A stretch of DNA of 64,000 bases from AAA164-E04 sp014239995 (GTDB taxonomy: Bacteria; Verrucomicrobiota; Verrucomicrobiia; Limisphaerales; AAA164-E04): NCBI GenBank assembly GCA_029247315.1, contig JAQWLM010000019.1:3572-67571 (forward strand), in the 5' to 3' direction. The notes under the pieces were generated by a model. It had not been told where the DNA came from. It made no database searches and worked only from the letters and a program-made list of their open reading frames with translations. Positions 24,250-33,139 of this stretch are shown here, piece by piece; within the stretch, counting starts at the first letter, position 1; the number at the start of each line of letters is the position of its first letter. The translations under genes were made by a program, and so were the position numbers.

Positions 24250-25631
24250 GGCTTGACGGGATGACGGGAGGCTTGCCGTGCCTGCTGAATACGCTCCCTC
24301 CAGGCGAGCACCCGATCCCTTATCTTGCGTTCCGTACCCTGTCCTGAGGGGTGGTAGTAGACCGTATCCACCCCAAGGTAGTCCTGTGCCACGAAATGGT
24401 CCGGATGATCATGGGCATACTGGTAGCCTTCACCGTGACCCAACCGCTCGGCCCCGGCGTAATGCCCGTCCTTGAGATGCACAGGGACCGCGAGTGTCTT
24501 GCCGTCGCGTACGTCCGCAAGTGCCTTGTCCACGGCCACCATGGCACTATTGCTCTTGTGGGCCGAAGCAATGTAGATAACTGCCTCGGCAATGGGGATG
24601 CGGGCTTCCGGCCAGCCAATGATGGCGACCGTTTCATGGGCGGCATGTGCCAACACCAAGGCCATGGGATCAGCAAGCCCCACGTCCTCAGCTGCACATA
24701 TCATGACCCTTCGGGTAATAAACCTCGGATCCTCACCTGCATGGATCATCTTGGCCAGCCAGTAGAGAGCCGCATCCGGATCTCCCCCTCGCATGGACTT
24801 GATGAAAGCCGAGATGGTATCGTAGTGCGCGTCACCATCCCCATCATAAACCACCGCCTTTTTCTGGATACATTCCTCCGCAGCTGCAAGATCGATACGA
24901 ATGCATTGATCCTCTTCTGGTGGTGTGGTGAGCGCAGCAATCTCCAGGGAGTTCAGGGCCTTGCGTGCATCTCCGTCGGCAAGACGCGCGATGTGAAGCA
25001 GCGCGTCGGGCTCCACTTTGAGCTGCAGGGCACCAAGACCCCTTTCGGTATCCTCCAATGCAAACTCAAGTAATTTCCTTAGAGCGGCCTCAGAGAGAGG
25101 CTGCAACTCGTAGATCTGGGAGCGGGACACAAGGGGTGTATTGACAAAAAAGAACGGGTTGTGTGTCGTGGCGCCGATCAGCTTGATAACCCCACTTTCA
25201 ACATCCGGCAGCAGAACGTCCTGTTGCGATTTGCTGAAACGATGGATTTCGTCCACGAACAGCAGGGTCGTCTCACCGGCGTTGGCCAAACGGTTGGAGG
25301 CCCGGGACAAGACATGACGCATCTCGGCCACATTGGATTCAACCCCACTGATGCGCTCAAAATGGGAACGTGTGTGCCTGGCGATAATTTGTGCGAGGGT
25401 TGTTTTACCGGTGCCCGGGGGACCGTATAGGATGAGGGACTGGATCCGGTCCGCCTCAATAGCTCGCCGCAGCAATTTACCTGGCGCCAGAATATGCTCC
25501 TGCCCAGCGTATTCCTCGAGTGTACGGGGCCGCATACGGGCCGCCAGTGGCGCACTGCCATGGGGAACGGAGCTCGTCGTATTCACATCCTCTGCCGCCG
25601 AATCGGATTGAAACAGATCGCCCTGACTCAT
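24246..25631 (-). CDS. rarA: Replication-associated recombination protein RarA (MgsA)
   Basis: 461 residues from the ATG at 25631. An N-terminal stretch MSQGDLFQSD is followed by APLAARMRPRTLEEYAGQEH, the RarA signature. Walker A is LYGPPGTGKTTLA and Walker B LLFVDEIHRFSKSQQD. Sensor regions IKLIGATTHNPFF and the arginine finger area LVSRSQIYEL follow, then the lid and tetramerisation domain (IKSMRGGDPDAALYWLAKMI, GHGEGYQYAHDHP). RarA acts at stalled replication forks together with SSB. The upstream open frame to 25670 is unnecessary. It is divergent from uppP and overlaps the sprT-like gene. Confidence 0.95.
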   Translation of the reverse strand: MSQGDLFQSDSAAEDVNTTSSVPHGSAPLAARMRPRTLEEYAGQEHILAPGKLLRRAIEADRIQSLILYGPPGTGKTTLAQIIARHTRSHFERISGVESNVAEMRHVLSRASNRLANAGETTLLFVDEIHRFSKSQQDVLLPDVESGVIKLIGATTHNPFFFVNTPLVSRSQIYELQPLSEAALRKLLEFALEDTERGLGALQLKVEPDALLHIARLADGDARKALNSLEIAALTTPPEEDQCIRIDLAAAEECIQKKAVVYDGDGDAHYDTISAFIKSMRGGDPDAALYWLAKMIHAGEDPRFITRRVMICAAEDVGLADPMALVLAHAAHETVAIIGWPEARIPIAEAVIYIASAHKSNSAMVAVDKALADVRDGKTLAVPVHLKDGHYAGAERLGHGEGYQYAHDHPDHFVAQDYLGVDTVYYHPSGQGTERKIRDRVLAWRERIQQARQASRHPVKP

Positions 25632-25726
25632 GGTGCAATTGTAAACCGGCGGGAGATGGGATGCGAGCACCGTTCGAGAAGCTCATATCCATCGCCGATG
25701 ATTTGCACTTGTTTTAATCAGGATTT

Positions 25727-25742
25727 GCCGCTGAATAGCGGC
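25727..25742 (+). promoter_or_regulatory. Hairpin in place of a ribosome-binding site before uppP
   Basis: GCCGCT, a four-base loop (GAAT) and AGCGGC form a perfect 6-bp stem that ends at the base before the uppP ATG. No Shine-Dalgarno is visible upstream. The stem would cover the ribosome landing zone; a leaderless or alternative start is possible. Confidence 0.45.
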
Positions 25743-26546
25743 ATGCCTGAGTGGTTGGCCGTTATAATTTTAGGCGTGGTGGAGGGAATAACCGAGTTTA
25801 TCCCAGTTTCATCCACCGGGCACCTTCTATTGATCCAGCAGATGTTCGGACGGTGGGTTCAGCCACGATCGGACCTCTTCAATATCGTGATCCAATCCGG
25901 AGCCGTCCTTGCCGTGATTCCACTCTTCAGGAACCGGCTGAAATCTGTGTTCGTGGAATGGCGGCAACGTGAAACACAGGTGTTTATCGGGCAGATTGCG
26001 CTGGCTTTCATGATCACGGGAATGGGGGGGTTACTGCTTGAAAAAAACGGCTTCACCCTTCCGGATGCTCCCCTGCCAATCGCACTGGCCCTGTTGATCG
26101 GCGGTATCCTTTTCCTCGCCATCGAAGGCTGGCTGGGCAACAGGAAAACCTCTGAATCCATCACTTGGCGTATCGCCATCGCGGTGGGCCTGAGCCAATT
26201 GATTGCAGCGGTGTTTCCAGGGGCTTCGCGCTCTGGCACCACCATTCTGGTGGCACTTGCCATGGGACTGAGTCGCCCGATGGCCACCGAGTACAGTTTT
26301 CTGGTAGGAATCCCTACCATGCTGGCTGCCGGGGGTTATAAGATTTTCAAGGCCATCATGGAACCGGTGGAAGGGAAACCCCCTGAGGACTGGACCATGG
26401 TGGCACTTGGCTTCGTGGTGGCAGGCCTTGTATCCTTCGTCGCCGTGAAATGGCTGCTGCGTTATGTTCAGTCCAATACCTTCCACACCTTCGGATACTA
26501 TCGCATCGCCATCGGAATACTCATCCTCATGGTTCTCTTTCTATGA
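25743..26546 (+). CDS. uppP: Undecaprenyl-diphosphatase UppP (BacA)
   Basis: 267 residues from the ATG at 25743, the usual length. The two active-site motifs are EGITEFIPVSSTGHLLL (residues 14-30, with the catalytic glutamate and the serine-rich loop) and AVFPGASRSGTTILVALAMG. The protein is an integral membrane enzyme with about eight helices; it dephosphorylates undecaprenyl pyrophosphate to recycle the lipid carrier of peptidoglycan and O-antigen. The frame is open for another 83 codons upstream, but these overlap rarA on the other strand and show no family similarity. The start region has an unusual hairpin. The gene converges with pfp. Confidence 0.95.
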   Translation: MPEWLAVIILGVVEGITEFIPVSSTGHLLLIQQMFGRWVQPRSDLFNIVIQSGAVLAVIPLFRNRLKSVFVEWRQRETQVFIGQIALAFMITGMGGLLLEKNGFTLPDAPLPIALALLIGGILFLAIEGWLGNRKTSESITWRIAIAVGLSQLIAAVFPGASRSGTTILVALAMGLSRPMATEYSFLVGIPTMLAAGGYKIFKAIMEPVEGKPPEDWTMVALGFVVAGLVSFVAVKWLLRYVQSNTFHTFGYYRIAIGILILMVLFL

Positions 26547-26576
26547 AAAAAGCCCGCTGCCGGGAGGCACGCGGGC
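26545..26576 (-). terminator. Intrinsic terminator after pfp
   Basis: On the minus strand GCCCGC and GCGGGC, with inner TGCC/GGCA pairing, are followed by TTTTTT. It lies 35 bases beyond the pfp stop and overlaps the last codon of the converging uppP gene, so the two transcripts share these bases. Confidence 0.85.
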
Positions 26577-26610
26577 ATGTCAAAGGATTCAGGAAGCGGG
26601 CTTTAGACTG

Positions 26611-27900
26611 TCAGGCCCTCGGCGGCAACTGTTTCTCGACCGGCTCCTTGACCAACCTGGCGAATTTCGGGAGACCGTTGAGCGTTGGCACCGGATTTTC
26701 ACCTTGGATAAGCGGGGTAACATACTTGATAAAATTATCGTTGGGCATGAAACCGTCCTCGGAAATCCAGGCACGAGGGATGAGATGCTCCACGTTGGCA
26801 ATATCATCCAGCGACTGCAGGGATGTGTTCCACTGGTAGGGCTCGTTGGCCAGCCGCACAAGCTTCACCATTTGGCCACTTTTGCCTTCCATGGCAGCCT
26901 TGACGGCTGCGACGCCACAGGCGAACGCCTCCTCCACATCCGTCGCACTGGCATAATGCGCAGCAGCACGCTGGGCATAGCCGAGTTTAACGGTGCGGGT
27001 CTTGAGGTTAAGCTTGCCCTGAATGAGTTCCCTCAGCGTCTCGGCAGCACCGGAAAGCACGGCGTGACCAAAGGCGTCCAGACGTGACTTATCAGCACCA
27101 ATCTCCTCACCAGCGGCGTTCTTGACACCCTCGCCAACGACGACGATGCAATGCTTGAGACGATCCACAGTTTCCCGGACACGCGTCAGAAACGCTTCTT
27201 CATCGAGACGGATCTCAGGAAGAAGAATGATGTGAGGCGGGTCGTCATCCTCACGTTTGGCCACCACAGTACCCGCGGCAATCCACCCCGCAGCACGCCC
27301 CATGACCTCGACGATGCAACAGGACCCCTCATCGGTAGCCATGCTGCCGACATCCGCACCCACTTCCATGACGGTGGTGGCGTTGTATTTGACCACGGAT
27401 CCGTATCCTGGGCAGTGATCGGTATGGGGCAGGTCATTGTCAATGGTCTTAGGCACACCAATCACCCGAAGCGCATAAGCCCGTTTTTGAGCCTCCTGGT
27501 GGATTTTGTTCGAGGTATCCTGGGAATCATTGCCACCGGCATAAAAGAAAAAGCGAATGTTGTGTGCCTCGAATACTTCAAAGAGGCGATCCATATCCAA
27601 GGCAGCCTGCTCAGGATCCGTGTTGAAATTGATCTTGTAGCGGCATGTGCCCAAAGCGGCCGCAGGGGTGTGCTTGAGCTCAGCAACCGTCTTGGCCTTT
27701 TCCTCGTTGATGTCGATCAGCTCCTCATTGAGGATGCCATGGATCCCATTCAATCCGCCATATATCTCCTCAATCTCGGGATGCTTGCCAGCCTCCTGAA
27801 TCACGCCTGCAACGCTGGAGTTAATAGCGACGGTGGGACCGCCGGACTGCGCCACAAGCAGGTTCCCGCTAAATTCATTTGATGCTTCGTTATTTTCCAT
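26611..27900 (-). CDS. pfp: Diphosphate-dependent 6-phosphofructokinase
   Basis: 429 residues. The nucleotide/PPi region has AQSGGPTVAINSSVAGVI at the N-terminus and FFYAGGNDSQDTSNKI in place of the GGDGS of ATP enzymes. The catalytic segment is GVPKTIDNDLPHTDHCPGYG. The lysine in PKTIDND, where ATP-dependent enzymes have glycine, is the established marker of PPi dependence. LPEIRLDEEAF and LGYAQRAAAHYASATD are also typical. It phosphorylates fructose 6-phosphate with pyrophosphate, reversibly, in central glycolysis. The gene stands alone with its own terminator. The ATG at 27900 gives a complete N-terminus, although no Shine-Dalgarno is seen. Confidence 0.93.
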   Translation of the reverse strand: MENNEASNEFSGNLLVAQSGGPTVAINSSVAGVIQEAGKHPEIEEIYGGLNGIHGILNEELIDINEEKAKTVAELKHTPAAALGTCRYKINFNTDPEQAALDMDRLFEVFEAHNIRFFFYAGGNDSQDTSNKIHQEAQKRAYALRVIGVPKTIDNDLPHTDHCPGYGSVVKYNATTVMEVGADVGSMATDEGSCCIVEVMGRAAGWIAAGTVVAKREDDDPPHIILLPEIRLDEEAFLTRVRETVDRLKHCIVVVGEGVKNAAGEEIGADKSRLDAFGHAVLSGAAETLRELIQGKLNLKTRTVKLGYAQRAAAHYASATDVEEAFACGVAAVKAAMEGKSGQMVKLVRLANEPYQWNTSLQSLDDIANVEHLIPRAWISEDGFMPNDNFIKYVTPLIQGENPVPTLNGLPKFARLVKEPVEKQLPPRA

Positions 27901-28070
27901 ATCGTTCTGTTTACTTCGTGTTCAGGCGTCAAGATCGAGATACACACGTCCAATGGACCTGTTGAAGGCCGATCGATAGCCGACGAACATGCCAATTTGA
28001 CTGGCAGGTGTCAAAAGAGAATTCTTCAACCCCATGAATTCTGTGTGGGTGGTCAACCGATGGGTACCGC

Positions 28071-29189
28071 TCAGGATTCAAAGGCAATCACATTCTTGAT
28101 ACCCGCGGCCTTGTCAAGCAGCAGCGATCGACTGTCCTCAACACCACATCGCCTTGTGATGAGCGCCTTGAGGGCCTCGGGCCAAAGGTTCATAAAAACA
28201 TTCAGATCCTTGATCGCCGCAACGAAGGAACCCTGATCGGCGTTGACGGTGCCAACCACGACCTGATTCTTGAGGACCACATTGCGCATGATGACATCGG
28301 CTTCCAGCTCAATGGCTGGCTTGGGAGAGGGGATCCCGGTGAAGACAAAGATGCCATTCAGCCCCAGGATACTCAGCACGCGGTAGGAAATGCTGGAGAC
28401 CCCCACGGCCTCGTAGACAAGATCGATGTTCCCGACCCTCTCGGAGAATGCCTCAAGTGGCGTTTCCAGGGCTGAGATATACGGGATTCCAAGGGATTCC
28501 ACCAATTCAGACTTGAGGTTGGGAGCCTTGCTTCGGGAATACACGAAGGTGTTGAATCCCTCGGACTTGAGTTTCATGGCACCTAGAATACCTACCGGAC
28601 CAGCACCCAATACCACGGCGTTGAGTCCCTTGCCGGTGGGACGGCCGTTTTCGCCATGGTGCCTGACCCAGGGGAGTCGGTTCTGTGTCGGCCATACCTG
28701 GGTCATGGCCTTCTCGACGATGGTCAATGGCTCGACCAAGACAGCGACTTCACGCAAGTTGGCTGGAACAGGGTTCAGGTATTTTTCGCGCTCAGCATAA
28801 AACTCGGTCATGTAGCCGTGACTCATTTTAATGCCACGCTCGACAAAGTCCCCCGTGGCACAGAAATCCTGCAGATCTGCCCTGCAGGGAGCACAATGGT
28901 CATGGACGCAGGGACGACGCACGGAAGGCACCACCAAGTCGCCGGGCTTGAAACCCTCAACGGCGGATCCAAGCTCCTGAACCACACCCAGCGATTCATG
29001 TCCAAGCACCAGGTAATCGGAGCCATGAGGCGGATCTCCGTATACAAAGGTGCAGATTTCACGATCCGTGCCGCAAATGCCCACATCCAGGCTCTTGACG
29101 ATCACCTCATCATCTGAAGCCAGAAGGGGCCTGGGATGATCAACGATTGTAACCTCTTTTTTCTTGGGTATGGCGGCGACAGCTTGCAT
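28071..29189 (-). CDS. Zinc-dependent MDR dehydrogenase, glucose/aldose 1-dehydrogenase-like
   Basis: 372 residues from the ATG at 29189. The catalytic zinc site shows DVGICGTDREIC and LVLGHESLGVV; the structural zinc loop is RPCVHDHCAPCRADLQDFC. The Rossmann segment is AVVLGAGPVGILGAMKLK. The segment after it and the C-terminal part (LVYEAVGVSS, VMRNVVLKNQVVVGTVNAD-like block) match the glucose dehydrogenase C-terminal subfamily. It should oxidise an aldose at C1 with NAD(P) in the cytoplasm, the entry to non-phosphorylative sugar oxidation. Related sorbitol or threonine dehydrogenases are possible. It lies downstream of the giant FG-GAP gene but is separated from it by inverted repeats. Confidence 0.82.
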   Translation of the reverse strand: MQAVAAIPKKKEVTIVDHPRPLLASDDEVIVKSLDVGICGTDREICTFVYGDPPHGSDYLVLGHESLGVVQELGSAVEGFKPGDLVVPSVRRPCVHDHCAPCRADLQDFCATGDFVERGIKMSHGYMTEFYAEREKYLNPVPANLREVAVLVEPLTIVEKAMTQVWPTQNRLPWVRHHGENGRPTGKGLNAVVLGAGPVGILGAMKLKSEGFNTFVYSRSKAPNLKSELVESLGIPYISALETPLEAFSERVGNIDLVYEAVGVSSISYRVLSILGLNGIFVFTGIPSPKPAIELEADVIMRNVVLKNQVVVGTVNADQGSFVAAIKDLNVFMNLWPEALKALITRRCGVEDSRSLLLDKAAGIKNVIAFES

Positions 29190-29228
29190 TTTATTGGCTT
29201 CGTTATGGCGCTCCCTCATTGAGCCTGT

Positions 29229-29290
29229 AGCCCGGTGAGCGGAAGGAACATCTTACATTTTATCCCTTCCGGGCAAACAAAATTTTGCCC
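29229..29290 (-). other. Nested and adjacent inverted repeats upstream of the dehydrogenase gene
   Basis: GCCCGG at 29229-29234 pairs with CCGGGC at 29269-29274, with inner GGAAGG/CCTTCC pairing. Overlapping this, GGGCAAA at 29271-29277 pairs with TTTGCCC at 29284-29290. The two stems share bases 29271-29274 and exclude each other. They lie between the FG-GAP stop and the dehydrogenase start, so they may be a terminator or a leader structure. No T-run is present. Confidence 0.45.
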
Positions 29291-29318
29291 ATGAACCTCA
29301 AAAAAAGATCTTCCGTCC

Positions 29319-32300
29319 TCATTCTGCAGGTCTTCCTTCTCCCGACAGCTTATGGACAAACTGGATGCCTTCAGGGTCCTGGATAGGGTGTATGCTGGTG
29401 GTTCCATCAGGCCAGCAAACCTCCAGATGCTGCATGCCCTCCCAACGACCCAGGACCTGCAGGGAACCATGCCGCGAGGCGTGCACAAGTTGCCAGGGTC
29501 CATGACGCCCCTCGGGTTCGGCCAGTCGACATCGAGCTCCAATGGCCCAGAGGTTCAGGGGATCCCCCGTGAGTTGCACACGAATGCCGCGAGCTGCGCT
29601 CTGGTTGGTCAAGAGAACTGAGGCGTCGCTGTGCTGCCCCACAGCGATATCCAGCTGCCCATCCCGGTTCCAGTCCGCAGCCACGGCCCCGCGCTGTTCA
29701 CCACGGATGCGCACACCGCTGAAGCGGGCGGGCATCGGCACAAGGTTACCAGCGCCATCCCCCAGACAGACCAAACCCAATCCGGCGTCCATGCGAGGAA
29801 TCATGGCTTGGACTTGAAAATGATTCTGTGCCAGGAACACATCCAGATGGCCATCCCCATCAAAATCGCCGGCAACAACACCAAAAACGGATGCCCACTG
29901 AGCCTCTCTTGGCAGGACCCTGGGCTCAAAATGGGTTTCCCGATTCAGGAAAAGGGTGGTTTGGGGCCAGTTCACCTCGAGAACCTCGGCCCGGGCATTC
30001 AGGGATTCCAGAATCTGCGAAACCGTTTGTCCGCCAAACCCTCGGTGAGACTTGAACCGCTGAGCAAGCATTGGGATGCCCTGGGCGAGCATCCCTAGTT
30101 GCAGGTTCGGCACGTCGCCCATGAAGGCGGGTTCATGGTGGGCATACAGCAGGTCCCGCACCGAGTTGGCATCGAAATCTCCTTGATACAGGCGAACCGG
30201 ATGCGCGATCGACTCAGCATGCGGTCCGTTGAGGCCTCGATTCCCGGCAATGAAATCAAGGTTTCCATCATTATCAAAGTCACCGAACGCCAAGCCGCTC
30301 CACCACCCCTTGAGGTCGCTCAAACCCCGTTCCACCGACTGATCCACCAGATAACCATCACGATTCTTGAAGTAGACAAGGGAGTCCCAGTCACGCGACA
30401 TTACCAACTCGGGGTAACCATCGCGGTCATCATCAAACCAGACAGCATCGCGAATCATACCCAGCTCCTTGAACACCTCCGATCGTTCTGCATCCAGAAC
30501 GAACGTTCCATCCTCATTAGTGAAGATAAGCGAGGATGGTGCGACCGGATATTGCCCGGGCAGTACCCGAGCCCCCCAGAAGAGGTCCAGATCCCCGTCT
30601 CGATCCACATCACCCAGGGCCAGAGGACCCGTAGCGGCTGCCTGGCCCGCAAAACCGTCGAAAGTCTTGCCTGACTTGAACCGATATTCCCGGATCGGCG
30701 AACCCAGCTTCAGGCCATCCTCATAATTGGATGACCCGGCCAGGAGCCGAACCTCCCCGCTGCGGCCCTGCCAGGCGACCAGGCTGACCTGGTCCCTGGA
30801 GACAGGAAGATGAAAGGGCGGCAGCTTGACAGATTCAAAGGCATTGCCTTCCCGGTTCATGAGGGCCTGGGTTTTTCCTCCTCGGCCACTGGTGAGAACA
30901 AGATCCTCCCATCCATCCAGATTGAGATCCAGCCATGCCAGGGCGGGGCCCTCATGGGCAAGAGAGGCTTCCATGAGGGGTTGTCGGGCCCAGTCATCAA
31001 AATCCGGATCCTGATGCAAATGCCCCAGCAAGGCGCTATCATCCCTGAAAAGGGTTTTGGGGGATATATCTCCATCCTGGGAAACAGGCATGGGGAGACC
31101 CTCCGGGGCATGCAACTCATAAAAGCGGTTGGGCCGAATCCCCTCAATGGTCTCCCGGCGTCCACCTGGCCATGTGACAATGAGTCGGGCATTGGTATCC
31201 TCCGGATACGGCCAGGCGAAGGTGCGCATGGGCTGGTCACTGGAGAGGTATTTCCCTCCAGCAATGATTTCCTGACTCTGTATGAGGGCAGCACTTTCAA
31301 GCGCTATCCGTGCACCCAGGCCGTCCGTGTTACCTCTGCTTCCCCACACCCTTACAGCCACCCGGGAAGCAGTCGCCTGATTCTGGTAAACGGTCGCGGC
31401 CTCATTGAGATGATTGACCGCGACATCGAGATCACCATCACCATCCAGATCGGCAAGACTGATGCCGTGGGAAACCCCATCATGCGCAAAGCCCCATGCC
31501 TCACTGACCTGCTCGAAAGAACCATCTCCCCGGTTGCGCATGGCCATGTTGGGCGTGTTGAAACGCGGAAACCGGAGACGGTTCTGGAAGATTTCCCGGT
31601 CACTCAACTTCTTGGCCCGGCGCATGGCCTTCAGTTGATCCGCGATGTCGATATTCCTGCCGTCGCGTTCGTGACCATTGGTGATGAGGACATCCTCGAA
31701 ACCGTCCAGGTCCACGTCAAGGAACGTCACTCCCCAGGCCCAGTCGGAGGCGGCCAGCCCCGCCCACTGTCCCACCTCGGCGAAAGTAGTGTCCCCCCGG
31801 TTCATCTGCAGCGTGGTCTTCATGTACTGAGGCCGATAGGAGGCCTTGTGAATGAGTTCCATCACCGGCTTGACATCACCCAGCTGGTTCATGCGGGCGG
31901 TATGGGAACGGGCCAGCATGTCCAGAACAAGGATGTCATCATCCCCGTCACGATCCACATCGGCCACGTCCATACCCATGGAAAACCAGCTGGTTTGTCG
32001 GATCGCCTCCGCAGGAAGTGCCCGGAAGCCACCCTCCCGGGTATTGATCCAGATACGATCCGGGGTGTCGAAGTCGTTGCAGACATAAAGGTCAGGGTAA
32101 CCATCATGGTTGAGATCCCTGAACATCGCCGCCAGGCCCCAGTCACGCGGGACATCTGTCAGCGGGCGACCCTCCGCATCCTGAAAGACACCATCCTGCC
32201 AGTCCACCGCACCAAAGGTAAAATTGCCCAGATTGCGATAGAGGGTGTCAGGTTCACCATATTCCCCCACACCACCTCGGGTGTCGACGTAGAAACGGTT

Positions 32301-33041
32301 CCGGAGATCGGGTTCCGTGGTGGACCTGCCATTGAAGTGACTGATAAAACGCTTTCCGTTGACCGTCTTCAGGTTGACAAAGGCGTTGGGGACATCCATG
32401 AGGGCAGCAGCCCGATAGCGCGTCACATAGATATCAGGCAGACCATCCAGATCGTAGTCACCGAGTGTCACCGTCATGCCGCCAAGGGCACTTTCCATAC
32501 CGGCTTCCATGGTGCGTTCCCTGAAGACTCCGTGTCCCTGGTTCTGAAAAAGCCGCAATCCACGATACATGGTGTTGACCAACAGATCGACCCGGGTATC
32601 TCCATCCAGATCGGCAAGCACACAGGCCGTCGCATCCATATCGGGACATGCGACACCCGCCTGGTGGGTAATGTCCTCAAACTGCCATTGACCGAGGTTG
32701 CGAAACAATCTGTTGGGAGCATCGAGGGCGCTGAAATAGAGGTCACAGAGGCCATCCCCATCGACATCCCCTGCCGCCACACCGGATCCGTTAAGGAGCG
32801 TCTGGTTGGTCATGTGACGTGAGACCGAGAGCAGATTGGTGCATTCAATGCCGGTCCGGAGGGGTGCCATGGCAGTGAATCCCGGTCGCTGATTCCCCAG
32901 GGTCGTGACGGAAAGCAGGCGGGACCGATGCCGGCCGATGGACTCCCACATAGGCTCGGCCTGTGCAAGGGCCGTATCCACAAGCAGGAGCACAAGGCTG
33001 AGCATCGTCAAAAGGACTTTCTGCATCCATCGATGTGCCAT
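29319..33041 (-). CDS. Giant exported FG-GAP/VCBS repeat protein with two ASPIC/UnbV domains
   Basis: 1240 residues with a signal peptide (VLLTMLSLVLLLVDTALAQA). At least eleven calcium-loop repeats of the type D-x-D-x-D-G-x-x-D-L/I are visible, for example GDVDGDGLCDLYFS, ADLDGDTRVDLLV, DLNHDGYPDLYVCND, DVDRDGDDDILVLDML, DLDGDGDLDVAVNH, DFDNDGNLDFIAG and GDFDGDGHLDVFLA. An ASPIC/UnbV domain follows the first repeat block at about 555-645 (VRVWGSRGNTDGLGARIAL) and a second closes the protein (LWAIGARCRLAEP, LEVCWPDGTTS). The molecule is therefore an internal tandem of the CRTAC1-like architecture. It is probably an extracellular calcium-stabilised propeller protein; binding partner unknown. 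Confidence 0.93.
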   Translation of the reverse strand: MAHRWMQKVLLTMLSLVLLLVDTALAQAEPMWESIGRHRSRLLSVTTLGNQRPGFTAMAPLRTGIECTNLLSVSRHMTNQTLLNGSGVAAGDVDGDGLCDLYFSALDAPNRLFRNLGQWQFEDITHQAGVACPDMDATACVLADLDGDTRVDLLVNTMYRGLRLFQNQGHGVFRERTMEAGMESALGGMTVTLGDYDLDGLPDIYVTRYRAAALMDVPNAFVNLKTVNGKRFISHFNGRSTTEPDLRNRFYVDTRGGVGEYGEPDTLYRNLGNFTFGAVDWQDGVFQDAEGRPLTDVPRDWGLAAMFRDLNHDGYPDLYVCNDFDTPDRIWINTREGGFRALPAEAIRQTSWFSMGMDVADVDRDGDDDILVLDMLARSHTARMNQLGDVKPVMELIHKASYRPQYMKTTLQMNRGDTTFAEVGQWAGLAASDWAWGVTFLDVDLDGFEDVLITNGHERDGRNIDIADQLKAMRRAKKLSDREIFQNRLRFPRFNTPNMAMRNRGDGSFEQVSEAWGFAHDGVSHGISLADLDGDGDLDVAVNHLNEAATVYQNQATASRVAVRVWGSRGNTDGLGARIALESAALIQSQEIIAGGKYLSSDQPMRTFAWPYPEDTNARLIVTWPGGRRETIEGIRPNRFYELHAPEGLPMPVSQDGDISPKTLFRDDSALLGHLHQDPDFDDWARQPLMEASLAHEGPALAWLDLNLDGWEDLVLTSGRGGKTQALMNREGNAFESVKLPPFHLPVSRDQVSLVAWQGRSGEVRLLAGSSNYEDGLKLGSPIREYRFKSGKTFDGFAGQAAATGPLALGDVDRDGDLDLFWGARVLPGQYPVAPSSLIFTNEDGTFVLDAERSEVFKELGMIRDAVWFDDDRDGYPELVMSRDWDSLVYFKNRDGYLVDQSVERGLSDLKGWWSGLAFGDFDNDGNLDFIAGNRGLNGPHAESIAHPVRLYQGDFDANSVRDLLYAHHEPAFMGDVPNLQLGMLAQGIPMLAQRFKSHRGFGGQTVSQILESLNARAEVLEVNWPQTTLFLNRETHFEPRVLPREAQWASVFGVVAGDFDGDGHLDVFLAQNHFQVQAMIPRMDAGLGLVCLGDGAGNLVPMPARFSGVRIRGEQRGAVAADWNRDGQLDIAVGQHSDASVLLTNQSAARGIRVQLTGDPLNLWAIGARCRLAEPEGRHGPWQLVHASRHGSLQVLGRWEGMQHLEVCWPDGTTSIHPIQDPEGIQFVHKLSGEGRPAE

Positions 33042-33139
33042 GCCAGCACCTTAGTGCAGATGCAAACGGTGATCAATGCCCGGAATCAGGGTTCGTTCCA
33101 GGGGAAAAGCCAGGGAAAGCAGCTTGGGGTCTCAGGAGA

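Noticed and set aside
30810..32822. 670-codon open frame on the plus strand
   Set aside because: It lies wholly inside the FG-GAP gene on the opposite strand, whose repeats, signal peptide and domains are clear. The antisense product has no family likeness and results from codon bias in the repeated D-x-D-G loops.
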